NCBI GenBank assembly: GCA_009760855.2
Contig: WPIO01000057.1
Coordinates: 190,001 to 254,000, forward strand
Reading direction: 5' to 3'
DNA: 64,000 nucleotides
DNA from: Cristatella mucedo
Taxonomy: Eukaryota > Bryozoa > Phylactolaemata > Cristatellidae
Positions 20,881 to 33,500 of this stretch are shown piece by piece. The notes below the pieces were generated by a model. The model was not told the origin of the DNA. It did not search any database and was given only the letters and a program-made list of their open reading frames with translations. Every line of letters starts with the position of its first letter. The first letter of the stretch is position 1. The translations under genes and the position numbers were made by a program.

Positions 20881-22427
20881 GGTTTGGGCTATTCGTCATA
20901 ATGCCAAGACCAACTTTTCCGCGTCTTACTGACCACCTGCTAAGTAGCTATCCAGTTCGAGTGGCAAATTACTGTGACAGCTGTCACAGATACTCGGTTC
21001 CAGTCGGGCAGTGAGCCGACCAGTGTCTGGTCGCTCGCAAAAGTTAATAGCACGTGGATGGTCATAGCCAGCCAAGCAATCACAGCTGAAGAGTACTTGT
21101 TTTGGCCTCATCATTGATTCGCCTAATCCGAGCTGCCGGGCCAGCCCCACTTGGGCCTTGATTAGCTAAGTGACCAGACTTAAGCAAAGGTCAAGCTCAC
21201 TGGTTAACAGGGACTTGTCTGACTCAAATTTTCTCACATTGGAAGGCATGCAGGAGCAATGGTAGGTTCTCAGCTTCTCAATACAAGAGCCGTGAAGGTC
21301 CGGATTTCCCTATACTGGCACACACGTCAGCAACAATTTGGCCGCCGGAAGTCAAAGCTCCACTGAAGCCATTTTAAATTTTAAACTAAAGCCATGGTAA
21401 TTTAAGCATTTAGCTGTTTTAACGTACCTAGCTCGATATTCTGCTGCCAATCCTGCGCAACATCCAGCGTTCGGTTTCCAATAAACCTCCAGCAAGCAAC
21501 CTTTCCCTCAACACTACTTACGTTCTAGATTTGTCCATACTCTCTGCAAGAAGCACATACACTAGCGATTCAGCAGTCTATTGGTAGGCCCGAGACAACT
21601 ACTACTTATCAGCTGTCAGCAGAACGCTAATATGTCCCAGACGAGCTTAAGTCGGCTGATATCAGCTGTGGCAAACACGACTCGGCAATGGAGCAAAGCA
21701 CTGCTGCACTGACCTCTGGCTAGATAACTAACTGTAAGGGCAGGGCATCGTACCTGGCTTGCCTCCTGATGCCTCCAACCGAACTCTCATATCGACTTAT
21801 GCGCATACACCGATTGGCTCCCGGCTAGGTCCAGTAAACAATGAGCCCATTAAATCAAAAGTAGGACAGTGCACATTGAAACTGTGAGACTTTGTAACTC
21901 CATCACGGTCGGTGCTGTAGGTAACTAGACCTGGATCTATTAGCACTGGAATACCTGGAATGCTTTGCAGTGGGCACCACAGTGATGATGCTGGTCTGCA
22001 TGAGCTGAGCTACAATCAGCAGCTGAGCGACACGAAGAAGACTTACAGGAGCTTGAGATTAGTTCTGAAGCTTTGCGAAAATTACCTGGCGACTTGCCGT
22101 GGCCAAAGGGGGTCAATCGCTGAGCCAAAGGCACCAAACTGTCAACCAATAATACTTCCATCATCTGAGAGGGGGGATTGAGTCAGGAAGCAGCAAGAGT
22201 TCTCTATTATCTGCACAAACAAGTACAAGTTGTAAAGTCTAATCTGACGTTACAGGTGAGGCAGTAGAATCAGCTATTGTGACTCAAATTCTTTTTTCTT
22301 CTCAGCTAAGGTAGCAGACGCAGTCAGAAGAAATGAGTACGGTATGAACACGCGATCCGTGCTCATCAACATATTTTTGTCTGTTAGCATTGACAGTGGT
22401 CAATTAGCAATCACAGTGACTGTTACA
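20881..22427. other. no gene seen
   Basis: About 1.5 kb of unassigned sequence. It lies 3' of USP3 and may include the distal part of its 3' UTR, but no clear polyadenylation signal was identified. Confidence 0.3.
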
Positions 22428-23153
22428 TTACAATTTCGGACAACATCGAAGGGCTACTGATGCTGCCAGGCACACTCCCAGCAGCAGTTTGACAGAGCCC
22501 CAGCATTGCAGTGAACCGAAGTACGAGGTGCAGAGAGGCGGGTGCCGAAGAGCTGGCAGCAGCCGTTGCTGCTTGCAGCAGCTTCCTCCGGTGTTGAGCC
22601 CTCGAACAAGATGGCCACAAGAAGGGCCACAGGTAGCAGCATACACACAAGGGCCCGGTAGCTGTGGTGCCCCCTTTAGTCGACATCCGGCTGAGCGGCG
22701 AGGTGACGGTAAGATCCGTGAGACGAGAGTAAAGGGAGAGGTCACCGTGCCGTCAGCCGGCCGACATATGCATAACCAGGTCCGTGCTGGGATTCTGACC
22801 GAGGCGGTATGACTGACGAGCAAAGCACTCTGGACGGTGGAAGTGGTACGCATCGGTGGAAGAGCGTCCACAGCTCCGCCCAAAGCGAGGCCAAGGGCGG
22901 AACGATCCCACAAAGTGAACGGCCACCGGACGTCCATAGTGGCCGACACACACTTCTGCACGATGGACGAGCAGTAAATACATGCCAGCAGTAAAGTACA
23001 CGCGTTAAAGCGCGTGGCTGCGATGAACTGTCGCGGCCATGCGCGGCTGCTGCAGCCGCACATGGCTGGCCGAACGGTCAGAGCATCCGAGGCGCTGCCC
23101 TGAGCAGCACTGCCGGTGCAGAGAGCAGGGGCGGCTCATGCATGATCATGATG
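22428..23153 (-). other. probable 3' UTR of the USP3 gene
   Basis: Sequence immediately after the USP3 stop on the same strand. It is GC-rich and by chance open on the minus strand for 211 codons (23063 to 22428). That frame is cysteine- and alanine-rich, has no recognisable domain and lies outside the USP3 frame, so I treat it as untranslated. Confidence 0.4.
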
Positions 23154-23358
23154 CTAGTGGTGATTGCTCGCGGCTTCCTTCATGGCAGCGGCAGCGCTCG
23201 TCGGTAGTGTCCACTTGAGCTCGCGCCGCACGTAGAACAGGATGTAGGCTTTGCACTTGGCCACCGTCTCCACGTCGCATGCTGTCACTGTGCTGTCGTT
23301 GAAGTGATACCACTGGCCCTCGTTGAGTGCATACGCCGTGTAATGACCGGAGCCAGCG
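23154..23358 (-). CDS. USP3: USP3 exon 13 (terminal)
   Basis: Acceptor TTTGCACAG, then the last part of the USP domain: catalytic His in [13 protein letters not shown], the [10 protein letters not shown] block and [13 protein letters not shown] short alanine-rich tail ends at the TAG at 23156-23154. Confidence 0.95.
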
Positions 23359-24474
23359 CTGTGCAAACGAGGGCACCTCAAGACTAAGCTTGAAGCGACG
23401 AGCGCACAGAAGGCATTCGCGATCGATCTCGCGAAAGCATGCTCTCACGCAAGCACTAACACGTGCACCCATACACTTGCAAGCTGGCACACCAACAGAC
23501 AGACAGCCAGCGGCAGCTCGCTGAGTAGGATGTAGACAGCCACTGGCTGCTGGCCTTGGATAGCAGCGTAATCAACTCGGTCTGCCCCCCCCCCGACAGT
23601 GGCGTGTTAAACCAGCCAAGCAAAAGTAGCTGCAAGAATGCCGTGCGCCTACGCAGGCAGCGCTTACCCGGACCCGTGATGCACGACCACGGCTGCTAGG
23701 TCATAGTCGTTGCTGCCGCCCAGGTCCCGAGTGTTGTGCTGCAACGCGACAGGGGCCGATGGCCGATGTTTAGTGCACAGTCTGGCAACACAGGTGGCAA
23801 CGTGGGCAAATCACTGGAGAGGGAGAAGAGGCTAGTGCACGAACGTCACTCAATGCAGCAGCTGCTGAGACAGAGAGATGACCCTTGCGGTTGTCACTAT
23901 ACAAGTCACAGCATACGATCGAGCGGCATTAAATTAAAGCTATTTCGAGCAGCCAGGGAACGGCAGTGCAAGTTTTACTAAAAAGATGCAATTCTATTTT
24001 GCCATTGCAAAGTCAGCACCAGACCTGCTACAGTGAAATAGCTAAGACCAGTAGCAAATTGGAAGCGATAAAGCCGGGTCCAAACTTAGCACCAGTTTTG
24101 TCAAATACTCACACCGCCACTCCGATTGGTCAATAATGACCCATCAATATAAAGAAAGGCTCCTTTTTGCAGAAATTGAGCATACACTACACTTTGTGGG
24201 TGGGATTCCCAACATTCAACACGCACAATAAACGAGTGCAAACACTTACCATGTTTAATATGTACTTGTTCATGCTCAGACCTCTAATGGGGAATTCGAC
24301 ATATGTTTCGACCTTTGAACGCATAAAGCTGCTCCACCTAAATCTCTTCAAATGCAGACATAGTACCTGCAAGACGGAAAGTTCAAGTACGCGACATAGG
24401 CAGGAAAGGAAGCAGAGCAATTGATAAGTGATAATAACATACACAGACACACTATACATTAAAGGGCAAAGATT

Positions 24475-24561
<87 letters not shown>

Positions 24562-27500
24562 TTTTAGCTAAACTAAAAATGCTGTAATTTCAAAGGATAC
24601 TATAATGTAAATAATCAATCCACAGCTTTGGTGGCACAGAAGCTGAGGACACAGCCTAGAAGCGATCCGGAGTTAGACAGGGGCATGGCTAAACGATCGA
24701 AGTCAGAGGTCAGTTTTAAGGAGAAACCTGAGCAAGCATTTCAGATCTGTAACCCAGAGCACGCGCATGAGGTAGCCTGAAGTGAGTGGCAGAACCTTGA
24801 AGTCTATAAGCTACCACATCAGCTTCACACTTAAGTCCGACTACTTTCAGCTACATAACATAGCTAAAATTCGGGCTTGTTTAGACAGGGATACCACATC
24901 TAAATTGGTCCATACATTTGTGACATCAAGTCTCTCGACTTCTGTAACTGGTCTATCGGCCTGTGCAAAACTCTGCAGCTAGGCTTGTCTGTCGTAAGCG
25001 GCGCAGTTGCTAGGTCACAGCACTTCTCGCCGACCTGAACTGGCCCCAGTCAAGCAACGTATCGACTTCAAGGTTCTGTCACTCACTTTTAGGTCCCTTC
25101 ATTCTTTGGCTCCAGCCTACCTATCAGATCTACTCCCCACCAGGCTAAGCATCTTACCACTCAATTTTCGGAATCTAATCGTTTACCTATATATCGTACG
25201 AACCTCAAATCCTTTGGAGATCCTGTCTTTAGTTCGTATGGTCCCAAAAGCCAGGAACTCACTTCCGAGCTGTGTCACAACATCTCCTGACTTGTCCACA
25301 TTTAAAAGGAAACTAAATACACATCTATTTATCACAGCATTTAGTGGGTCCATATGTGTGTTGGCACTGTGCATGCTGCCTCTAACCACACTTGCACGTT
25401 GGCCCTGTCCATGTCACCCCTAAACATGCTATGCTTAATAATAATAATAATACACTTTATAAAGTGCCCTAAGAGAACTCAATCTCTTTCTAGGCGCTTT
25501 CCATATGCTGCAAAGTAAATACGATCGAATGGTGAGTGGTATCATGCTTGATAAACAACATGAATAACATGGCTAGAGGTGACATGCACGCAACGACAAC
25601 TACTCTCCAACTGCCGACTATGGCACATCTTTTTCAGCGGTCCTGAACTGCTACTTCTATGCTACTCACTACCTCAACTGCTCTCCTGACTCTGCTATGC
25701 TTCCCACTTTCTCTTTGTTGCGTGAGACGAAGTCTGTTGGCTACCGAATGCGTACCGAAAGCCACTTAGGCTGTGAGTGCGCTATACAAAACTCTCCTTC
25801 GTAACACCCACATGGTCTTTATGACTTTGTGGAGTTACTGACAGAGATACATTACATTACATTACAGGGTCAGCATGCTTGTTGTCATTAAACATGCTTC
25901 CACTAACCATTCGATCGTGTTTCCCTTGCAGCAAATGTAAAGTGCATAGAAAGAGATTGAGTTCTCTGAGGGCACTAAATCAAATGTATTATTATTATTA
26001 TTAAACATATTATTACTATACATTTGCCTGCCGTGAAATTGAGAATGTTTGCTGCCATTCAAGTACAGCTGTCAGCAAGGGAGTTGTTAAGATCCATGTC
26101 ACCATAATGCCGGGAACGATCAAAGCAGATAGAACTAAGAGTCACGTGCACAGGAATGACAGACTACAGAATAGTACAGAACTTATTAGTGTTTCATAGC
26201 CTACAGATTCACTTGGGCAAGACAATAACGGTACAAGACTCAGGCATCCAGCAGCAGCAGCAGCCAGAGCCAGTCGCAAGCTGAGCACGAACAAAATCGA
26301 GCGAAAGAGATCGGGGCTCTGAGTGTAGCACGTCACGACAGCATGCATGTAGATCACATAAATGAATCGTAGTATTATAATTTGATTTTGTGCATTCAAG
26401 CTTCAGACATCCGACTTGGCACACACACGCACACACACAGAGCAGGAGAGAGAGTGAGAGACAGAAGAGAGCAGACTACAAGCGCACCAAGAACCTGGAT
26501 GCCGGATCTGCCGAGACAGGCCATCACTGCTGGTATGCAAGATCAGGCTTTGCATCTGAGGCTACCAATTATATAGCATCGATGATGATAGCGATTAGGC
26601 AGCTGCTTTCACTTTGCTGGTAGAGGACAGCCACCCAAGGTGCAGCAGAATAAGCCTGGGTCGACCAGACGTGTTTCTGCTTTGCAGGCACTCCTGCTCA
26701 CCATGCACTCGTTTATGCCCTACGGCTCAGCCTGGCAGCCAGCGTTGCAGCAACACGTACATTGGGCAGACGACGTATCCAGAATTTCTTGGTGGATCGC
26801 TGTCTGCGGTTGCACGATCTGCACATGTACAGCTCTGTATCTTCCAATTCTTCCACATCAGTAAAGCTCTTCAGACAGTCTGCCAAAAATGATTAGCTGT
26901 CCTCAGCCTGAATGCGAACTAACTGCAGGCATCAGTCACACGAAAGAACTAGATGTTGCTGGTTGCGACTTCCGAGTCTTGGCAGGGTGACTTCGAGGGA
27001 GATGGAGTCATTGTGCATTGATGCTGCTGCCGTTGATCAACGAAAGCCAGCTACGTGTCGCCTGGTGCTCAGCTGACAGATGGTTACCTTCCATCGAACA
27101 ACTGAGCAGGCCTGTTGCGAATCGTGCACTGTGAGGCTGGGACGAAGCTGAGAAATGACTAGCCAAGGCAACAGAGTGGCTAACCACTCTGAAGACAAGA
27201 AAGCATGAGTGCCAGGCATCTTGCCTAGACATCACTGGCGGACTATCCTACAATGAGAGGTCCCAATTCAATAGACGATTTCAGTGTATAAGTAAATGCC
27301 CGACTGCCATCACAGGGGGCTTTTAAGTATGGAACGCCTGAGATCTGTGGCTGGTCCCCAACTTTTTACAATCTATGCTCCTGCCTTCCAGCATATCAAA
27401 CTCTTACCTCCCTTGAGCATGTATTGCCAACATCTGCACTTGGATGGCAGCCAACTTTCTCAAACTGAACGATGATAAAAACTAACATACCCAGTAATGG

Positions 27501-30500
27501 GAAAACCTAGTGACAATAGAAAGCTCAATCTAAAATGGGTTCGCCCAACATATCTTATGCAGCCTCTTCTGTCACTTGCTCAGGTTCTTTAAATCTTTTT
27601 CTAAGGACCACCAATCGGATATAGCCCAAAGGTTAGGTGCTCGCGTCGACCACGGGCTAGGTGAATGTATTTGATGACCGAGGTCATAGGCTCGAGCCCC
27701 AGTGGCATATGTAAAACGCCTGAATAGAGGATGAAGTTCTCTTAGGATGCTGCACAAATGAATTTAATCTATTTAGTCCTTTGGAGACTTTGCCTTTAGT
27801 TGAGAAGCTCCCAAAGCCTGAAACACACTTTCTGACCTGATATTATCCCATGACTTGATAATACCCAGTTGGTGACAGCAATAGCTCTACCGTTACGAAT
27901 TGTCCTTTGTGTGTTTATAGATGCTCAAATTGTGCATACCATTACTATCCGAATTGACCTGATTCCATTCCTGCACATTAAACTGCCTACACGAGATCTA
28001 TTCTTACGGTGTCATACGAATGTATTATTGTTATACATGGTCATCTGAACAATGCTCTAAAACGGCATCATCAGCTGCATTAAGAAACTGCCTTCTGATG
28101 AAGGAGTTAAAAGTTCCCTTAGGTCAGTTGCTAGAGGTTTAGGGCCACCGAGTCCTTTCTACTACCAGGGGTTTCGCTGTCAACACTAAGCTAACTATAG
28201 GGCTACGAGCATCTTATTCAAAAGCGCTGCCACCTCTCTTCCACTAATGCAAGCTGTGAGCAGCGATATACATCAAGCGTAGAAGAGAAGCAGTAAGCAC
28301 TGCAGACGTAGACGATACAAGTGAGCTTACCTTCAAGCCGACACACCTGATCTGGTTCCTTCGATCGAATTCCCTTCGATGCAAAACTTGCCGGGATGTC
28401 TAGAGACAAGTCTGAAAAAATATGGTAAAAAACCATTCTTAACGCCTTAACAGTTAGTAGTTACAGCTCACGTCATGTGCATGACCACGTTGCTGAGAAA
28501 TATGGTTTTGTAAGCCCTGAAATTAATGCTTGGTATGCCGTTCGTCTCTTTTTAATGCTTGTGCTCTCTTGACTGACAATGTATGCTCCTGCCTTGATTA
28601 ACAGTGCCGCCGCCAATAAGGCACACAAACAGCACATGCAGCATCCCAAGTATAGCTGCGATTAAATGCAAACTATCAATCATTTTCAGAATTAACATCA
28701 CTCAGCAGCAGCTTCAATTTCACATAATGGACAAAGGCATTCAGGGTTTACCCCCAAACTTCAAGCAAATGTGCATAAGCACTCTAATGCAAATGGCCTT
28801 AACGATAGTCTGGGTTTTAGAGCAACGATCCATATTTTATTTTCAAAATAAACCTGTCAAAAGTTACGATTTTAAAGTTCGACTTGCATACAGCGTTGTT
28901 TAGCTATGTCCCCGAAACTTAATGCCATTACGCATACGCTTTGTTATGCAAATTATCTCTACCATTTGCCGGCCTTACCAGTAGGCAATCATGCACGAGG
29001 CTTCGTACCATTTGCCGGCCTGAGAAATGAACTCGAAGTAGGTTTGGAAATGTTGCATATGGCACTGCATTCAGCATTTTCCTGCCGAATATAGCCTGAT
29101 AACGCTTTTGCACAAAAAATAATAACATTAGCTTAAAAAATACGAGGAGGAAATTAGATAGCCTTAAACCATTCTCGTCGAATAAAAGTGATCAAGCAAA
29201 TAGGTTTTATAGCAGCCCATTGTTTGCTGCTATGATTCAAGCACCGATGCCAAAAAGTCCTATCGCAAAACAGGCTGTTGGACGCATCACCATTGACTGT
29301 GCAGTGATAACTAGGGTATTATAATGCACATCAAACCAACAACCTCCCCACCCTTGTTGTGCCTGTTCTTCGTGCATCCACTTCGTGGTGCACTTCGGGG
29401 GGGGGGGGGGAGGCACCTTAAACACGACCAATCTGAACATGGCATGAAAGTGGCTGTCAGGTAGCAAATCAGGAACAGCATTTGTCTCCTGAAACATGAG
29501 CATCACGTTACCTACCCTCTCCCCGAATGCGATCTATTTTTTCCAAATATTAGGTTCAGAACCTATTGGCTTTTCTTACCTGGCAACCCACATTATCGGC
29601 TTAATATTTGAATATGCTATTATAGGAGTAATGTTCAGTACATGAAACTAAAAGCGTGAATGCCTTGCGCCGTCAAGGAATGCAGCAGCCTTGCTGTCGG
29701 AGCCAATAACCATAGCAACTGTGTCCCACTTGTTGGGAGCCATAACTGCATGGCTCCAAAACAATTCTGAGAACGGTTCCTTCTAACCAATTATAGGCCT
29801 ACAACAAATGGGATTATTTTTTCCTTCGATGGCGATGCTGAGGTGGTTACATGAAGTGAGTGTCACAAAGTCATTCCTACCGACACTTTTTCAATACCTA
29901 GATAGATTTGGTCTCGAAAGCAGAATCTTTGTAGTGCAATAATTTGCCGTTGGCAAGAAATGACAGAGGCAGTCTCAGCCTTAAGTTACAGAGCGAAATC
30001 ATAGTATTGACATGACATTAATATGGCGGTTGCTTATCGAGTGGAATTAAGACATAATTTCGTTGTTGGCGACGGTCAGGCGGCATGAAAGTAGAAGGCA
30101 GCCCAGGTCGCTTCCCCTCTGTAGGGGGGGGGGGCCAAAAATGCTGCCGCCCCTCCCCTGACTGCGCTACTGGTCGCGGCCGTCATAAAAGGAAAACAAG
30201 ATTGCAATTCTAATGCAACGACAACTACTCTCCAACTGCCGACTGTGGCACATCTTTTCCAGCTTCCATCCTGAGCTGCTACTTCCATGCTACATACTTC
30301 ATTGACCGCCTTCCTGGCTCAGCTACGATTCTCACTTTCTCTCTGCAGTGTGAGATGAAGTCTGTTGGCTACCGCATGCTCACCAAAAGCTGCCACTGCT
30401 TTGAGTGAGCTACAGAAAATTCTCCAGCATAACACTTACTCAGTGATTGTTTTTACATTGCATGAAATTTGGTGGGTAACCGATGAACACTATTTTCAAC

Positions 30501-33500
30501 AATTTAAAATTGAAACCATAGCTCTTGAGATTATTATTAAGAAATGGCACGCAGATCGTAGTATGCAAGTACTGGCATGTGGATCGTAAGATCGTAGTAT
30601 GCAAGTACTGGCATGTGGATCGTAGTATGCAAGTGCTGGGTCTCTTGCTGGGCCGAGCCGTTGGAGGCCTTGTGCTAGAGAATGTGCTTGCGAAATTGCA
30701 TGGAATTATGTGGCCTAACCTGGAACACTATTATCTACAATGCATAATAGAAGCCAAAGCTGACACACACTGCTTCGGAAATGGCAGATGGATTGCATTT
30801 CAAAAGTGCAGGGCCACTTGCTAAGTGGGGCCACTGAAAGTCAATTACATGAGAATGTGCATGCCCAATTACGTGAAATTGTGTGAGTAAACCCAAAACA
30901 TAGACGTTTAAAATGCAGAGTCAAGACCACACTTGCCCGACTCGTATTTCACAAATAGCAGGTGAATAGCAGTTCAAAAGTGAAATGGGCCCTCCCTAGA
31001 TCAGGCTGTTAAATAAAGGCCATACGCATGAGTCCTGCACATATGGAAGTAAATGAAATTAAAAAATATGGTTAATGATTGTGGAACACCTTTGTCTGTT
31101 ATTCGAAATTAAAATCGCAGTCGGGGAGATGTTTATTTTGGAAACTGAATGTGGATCATTTATTCGGCGGACCTGCCCGGTAATGGCTGACAGCCCAGGC
31201 AGCCAACCATTTAAGGATTTCGCCATCGCTGGGTCTACAGGACGAGCTGGGCGTAGAGAACGAACGTGCCACAGCAGCAGCAATCCATCTCACCGAGGTA
31301 TGGATCGTGTTTCTTCGACTCCATTCGGCACTCCAAGCAAGTGACCTCATTCTGCAGGATGCCACCAAACACCATTGTGACGACCGTGTGGGAGCTGCGT
31401 GCGCCTGACGTCAGCGGCTGGTAGTAGAACTGCGAGGCAGATGTCGATGCAGCCGACAGTGACGTCGACAGGCTGCCCAGGCTACTGGCGGCGCCACCTA
31501 GTGGCAGCAGCGCTAGAAGCTCCTCGTGCAGCCGATCGAGCAGGTAGCGCATGAACTCGTGGGCGTCCTGCTGCTGGTAGCCACTGGAGTAAACATGCGA
31601 GTTGTGGGGCGCCGAAAATGACGGGCCGCCAATGCCCGGCCTAGGTCGAACTTCATACGCATAACATACGCATAAAACAACGCATAAAATAGGCATAACA
31701 ATGTCGTCCCCAAGCGTACACAGTTACACGAGGAGAGACGATGCAGAGGGAAGAGAAGCAAAGGAATTGCATTCAATTGTATGCTAGCAGTGGGCTCTGA
31801 GCTGAGCTGCGTTGCATAAGGTCACCTATCTACCACGTGATCCGAGCCCAGCCCAGAGGCCGACTGACGGGAACCTCTCCTCGGCTCTACACGGCTACTG
31901 CAGCTAGTGGGCAATTCCGTAGTGGACCGGCATAATTTTTTAATTCATTTGTATAGCACCTTAAGAGAACAGGATTTCTATTCAGATGCTTCAAATATGC
32001 CACAGGGTTCGAGCCCACGACCTCGGTCGTTAAAGGTGAGTACCTTAACCCAAGGCTGCATGCCTCAAGCCATCGTTGTGGCTGGACAGGCGGGTCTAGC
32101 TGGCCTCGCGAAAGTCCTGGACCCTTCAGGGCAACAACCAAGGCCATGCTTACTAGTGGCTACACTCAAGGCCGTCGGTTTTTACGCATCGCATAAAGCG
32201 TAAAAGGAGATTGTCGACTAAATCTTAAAACAGAGACTTTAACTTGCATGCAGATGAACTTAGCCCTGCATGTTCCTGCCGACATTGCTAGGGTAAAGAT
32301 ATCTATTTTTTGCTCGGGAGTACGAAGTGTATACTCTAATCCCTTATGACTTATATAAATAGAAAACACCAGGTATCTCACAAAAACATAGTGTCAGTGG
32401 TCAGGTCAATGGTATTTAGAAATTCTCTGATTTTTCTGTAAGGCATGGCTCGGACGTCATGTTCGAACACGAAGCGTGCATTGAGCTGCGATCCGCGAAT
32501 CAGTGAGGGTGAGGCGGACATGACACACTAAATTAATATACATAGAAGTACCCTCAAAGGAAAGGATTGCATGCTCTTCTTAAACCTAGAGCTCAGCAGA
32601 GCAAAACAATCACAGCGGCAGCTGTAGCCTTCCTCCACCACAAATATGTGCGCGCACGCGAGCGCACACACACAGAACGATCGATGAAAGGCAGGCAAGT
32701 GCAAAACATTGACCAAGGCGTTGACCCACATGGCAGCATAGAAATAAAACGGATGATAGAATGAACGACCTTACCGAAAACGTGGAACCACTTTCCATAT
32801 GACCGTGAACAGTGATTCTGGAGAAATGGCAGATTTGCTCTGGCTGAGAGCATTCAGCGTTTTCCTCAGCTCTTCGACCAGTAGCCTGAAAGACGCAACG
32901 GCACTCGCAATAAGAAGGTACATCACAAATAGTGCCCAGATTAATCATACTACGAATGATGCACAGCTGGCGGTGCACGACCAGCGCGGCACACAGCTGA
33001 GTAGAGCATCAGCGCTGGCCGGCTGCGGCCAATTGCTGCTCAGAGAGAGTGAGCTGCAGCAGCCCAACACAAACCGCTACAATGCCAAGTGGCTATCGTT
33101 GGCAGAGCAACGTTGTGCACTCCTGCCCTGAGTGACGACTTACGCATCGTCCATCGGATTGGATCGAGTCACGCGCCTGAGCAGCCTCCTAGACGGTTTG
33201 CAGTTCTCGAGCGATGGCAGCTGCTTTATGTAGCCCGAGAACTCTTGTATGTTGCTGCAACGACAGGTGCGACGAGATGCCAGAATGATTGCATCCACAG
33301 CTGCTGCAAGACGACGTCACGAGCACCTCTGGGGCAAGCCAGTTGGAGCTAACGTCCGGTCGGCTTGCAGTCGACCGAGCATGCAGCCGTGGCTAAATAA
33401 GATGCCATCTCACCCACTCACCAGTTGTCCGCAAAGCTATCTGATTAATACACCGATGCATGGTCAACAAACAAGACAACAGAGTTACAAAGATGACCTA

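Noticed and set aside
22428-23063. 211-codon minus frame
   Set aside because: Directly downstream of the USP3 stop on the same strand and without domain signal; better explained as 3' UTR.
24187-24555. 122-codon minus frame with a long cysteine/valine run as a separate gene
   Set aside because: The run is the (CA)n repeat; the useful part is USP3 exon 11, bounded by its own splice sites.
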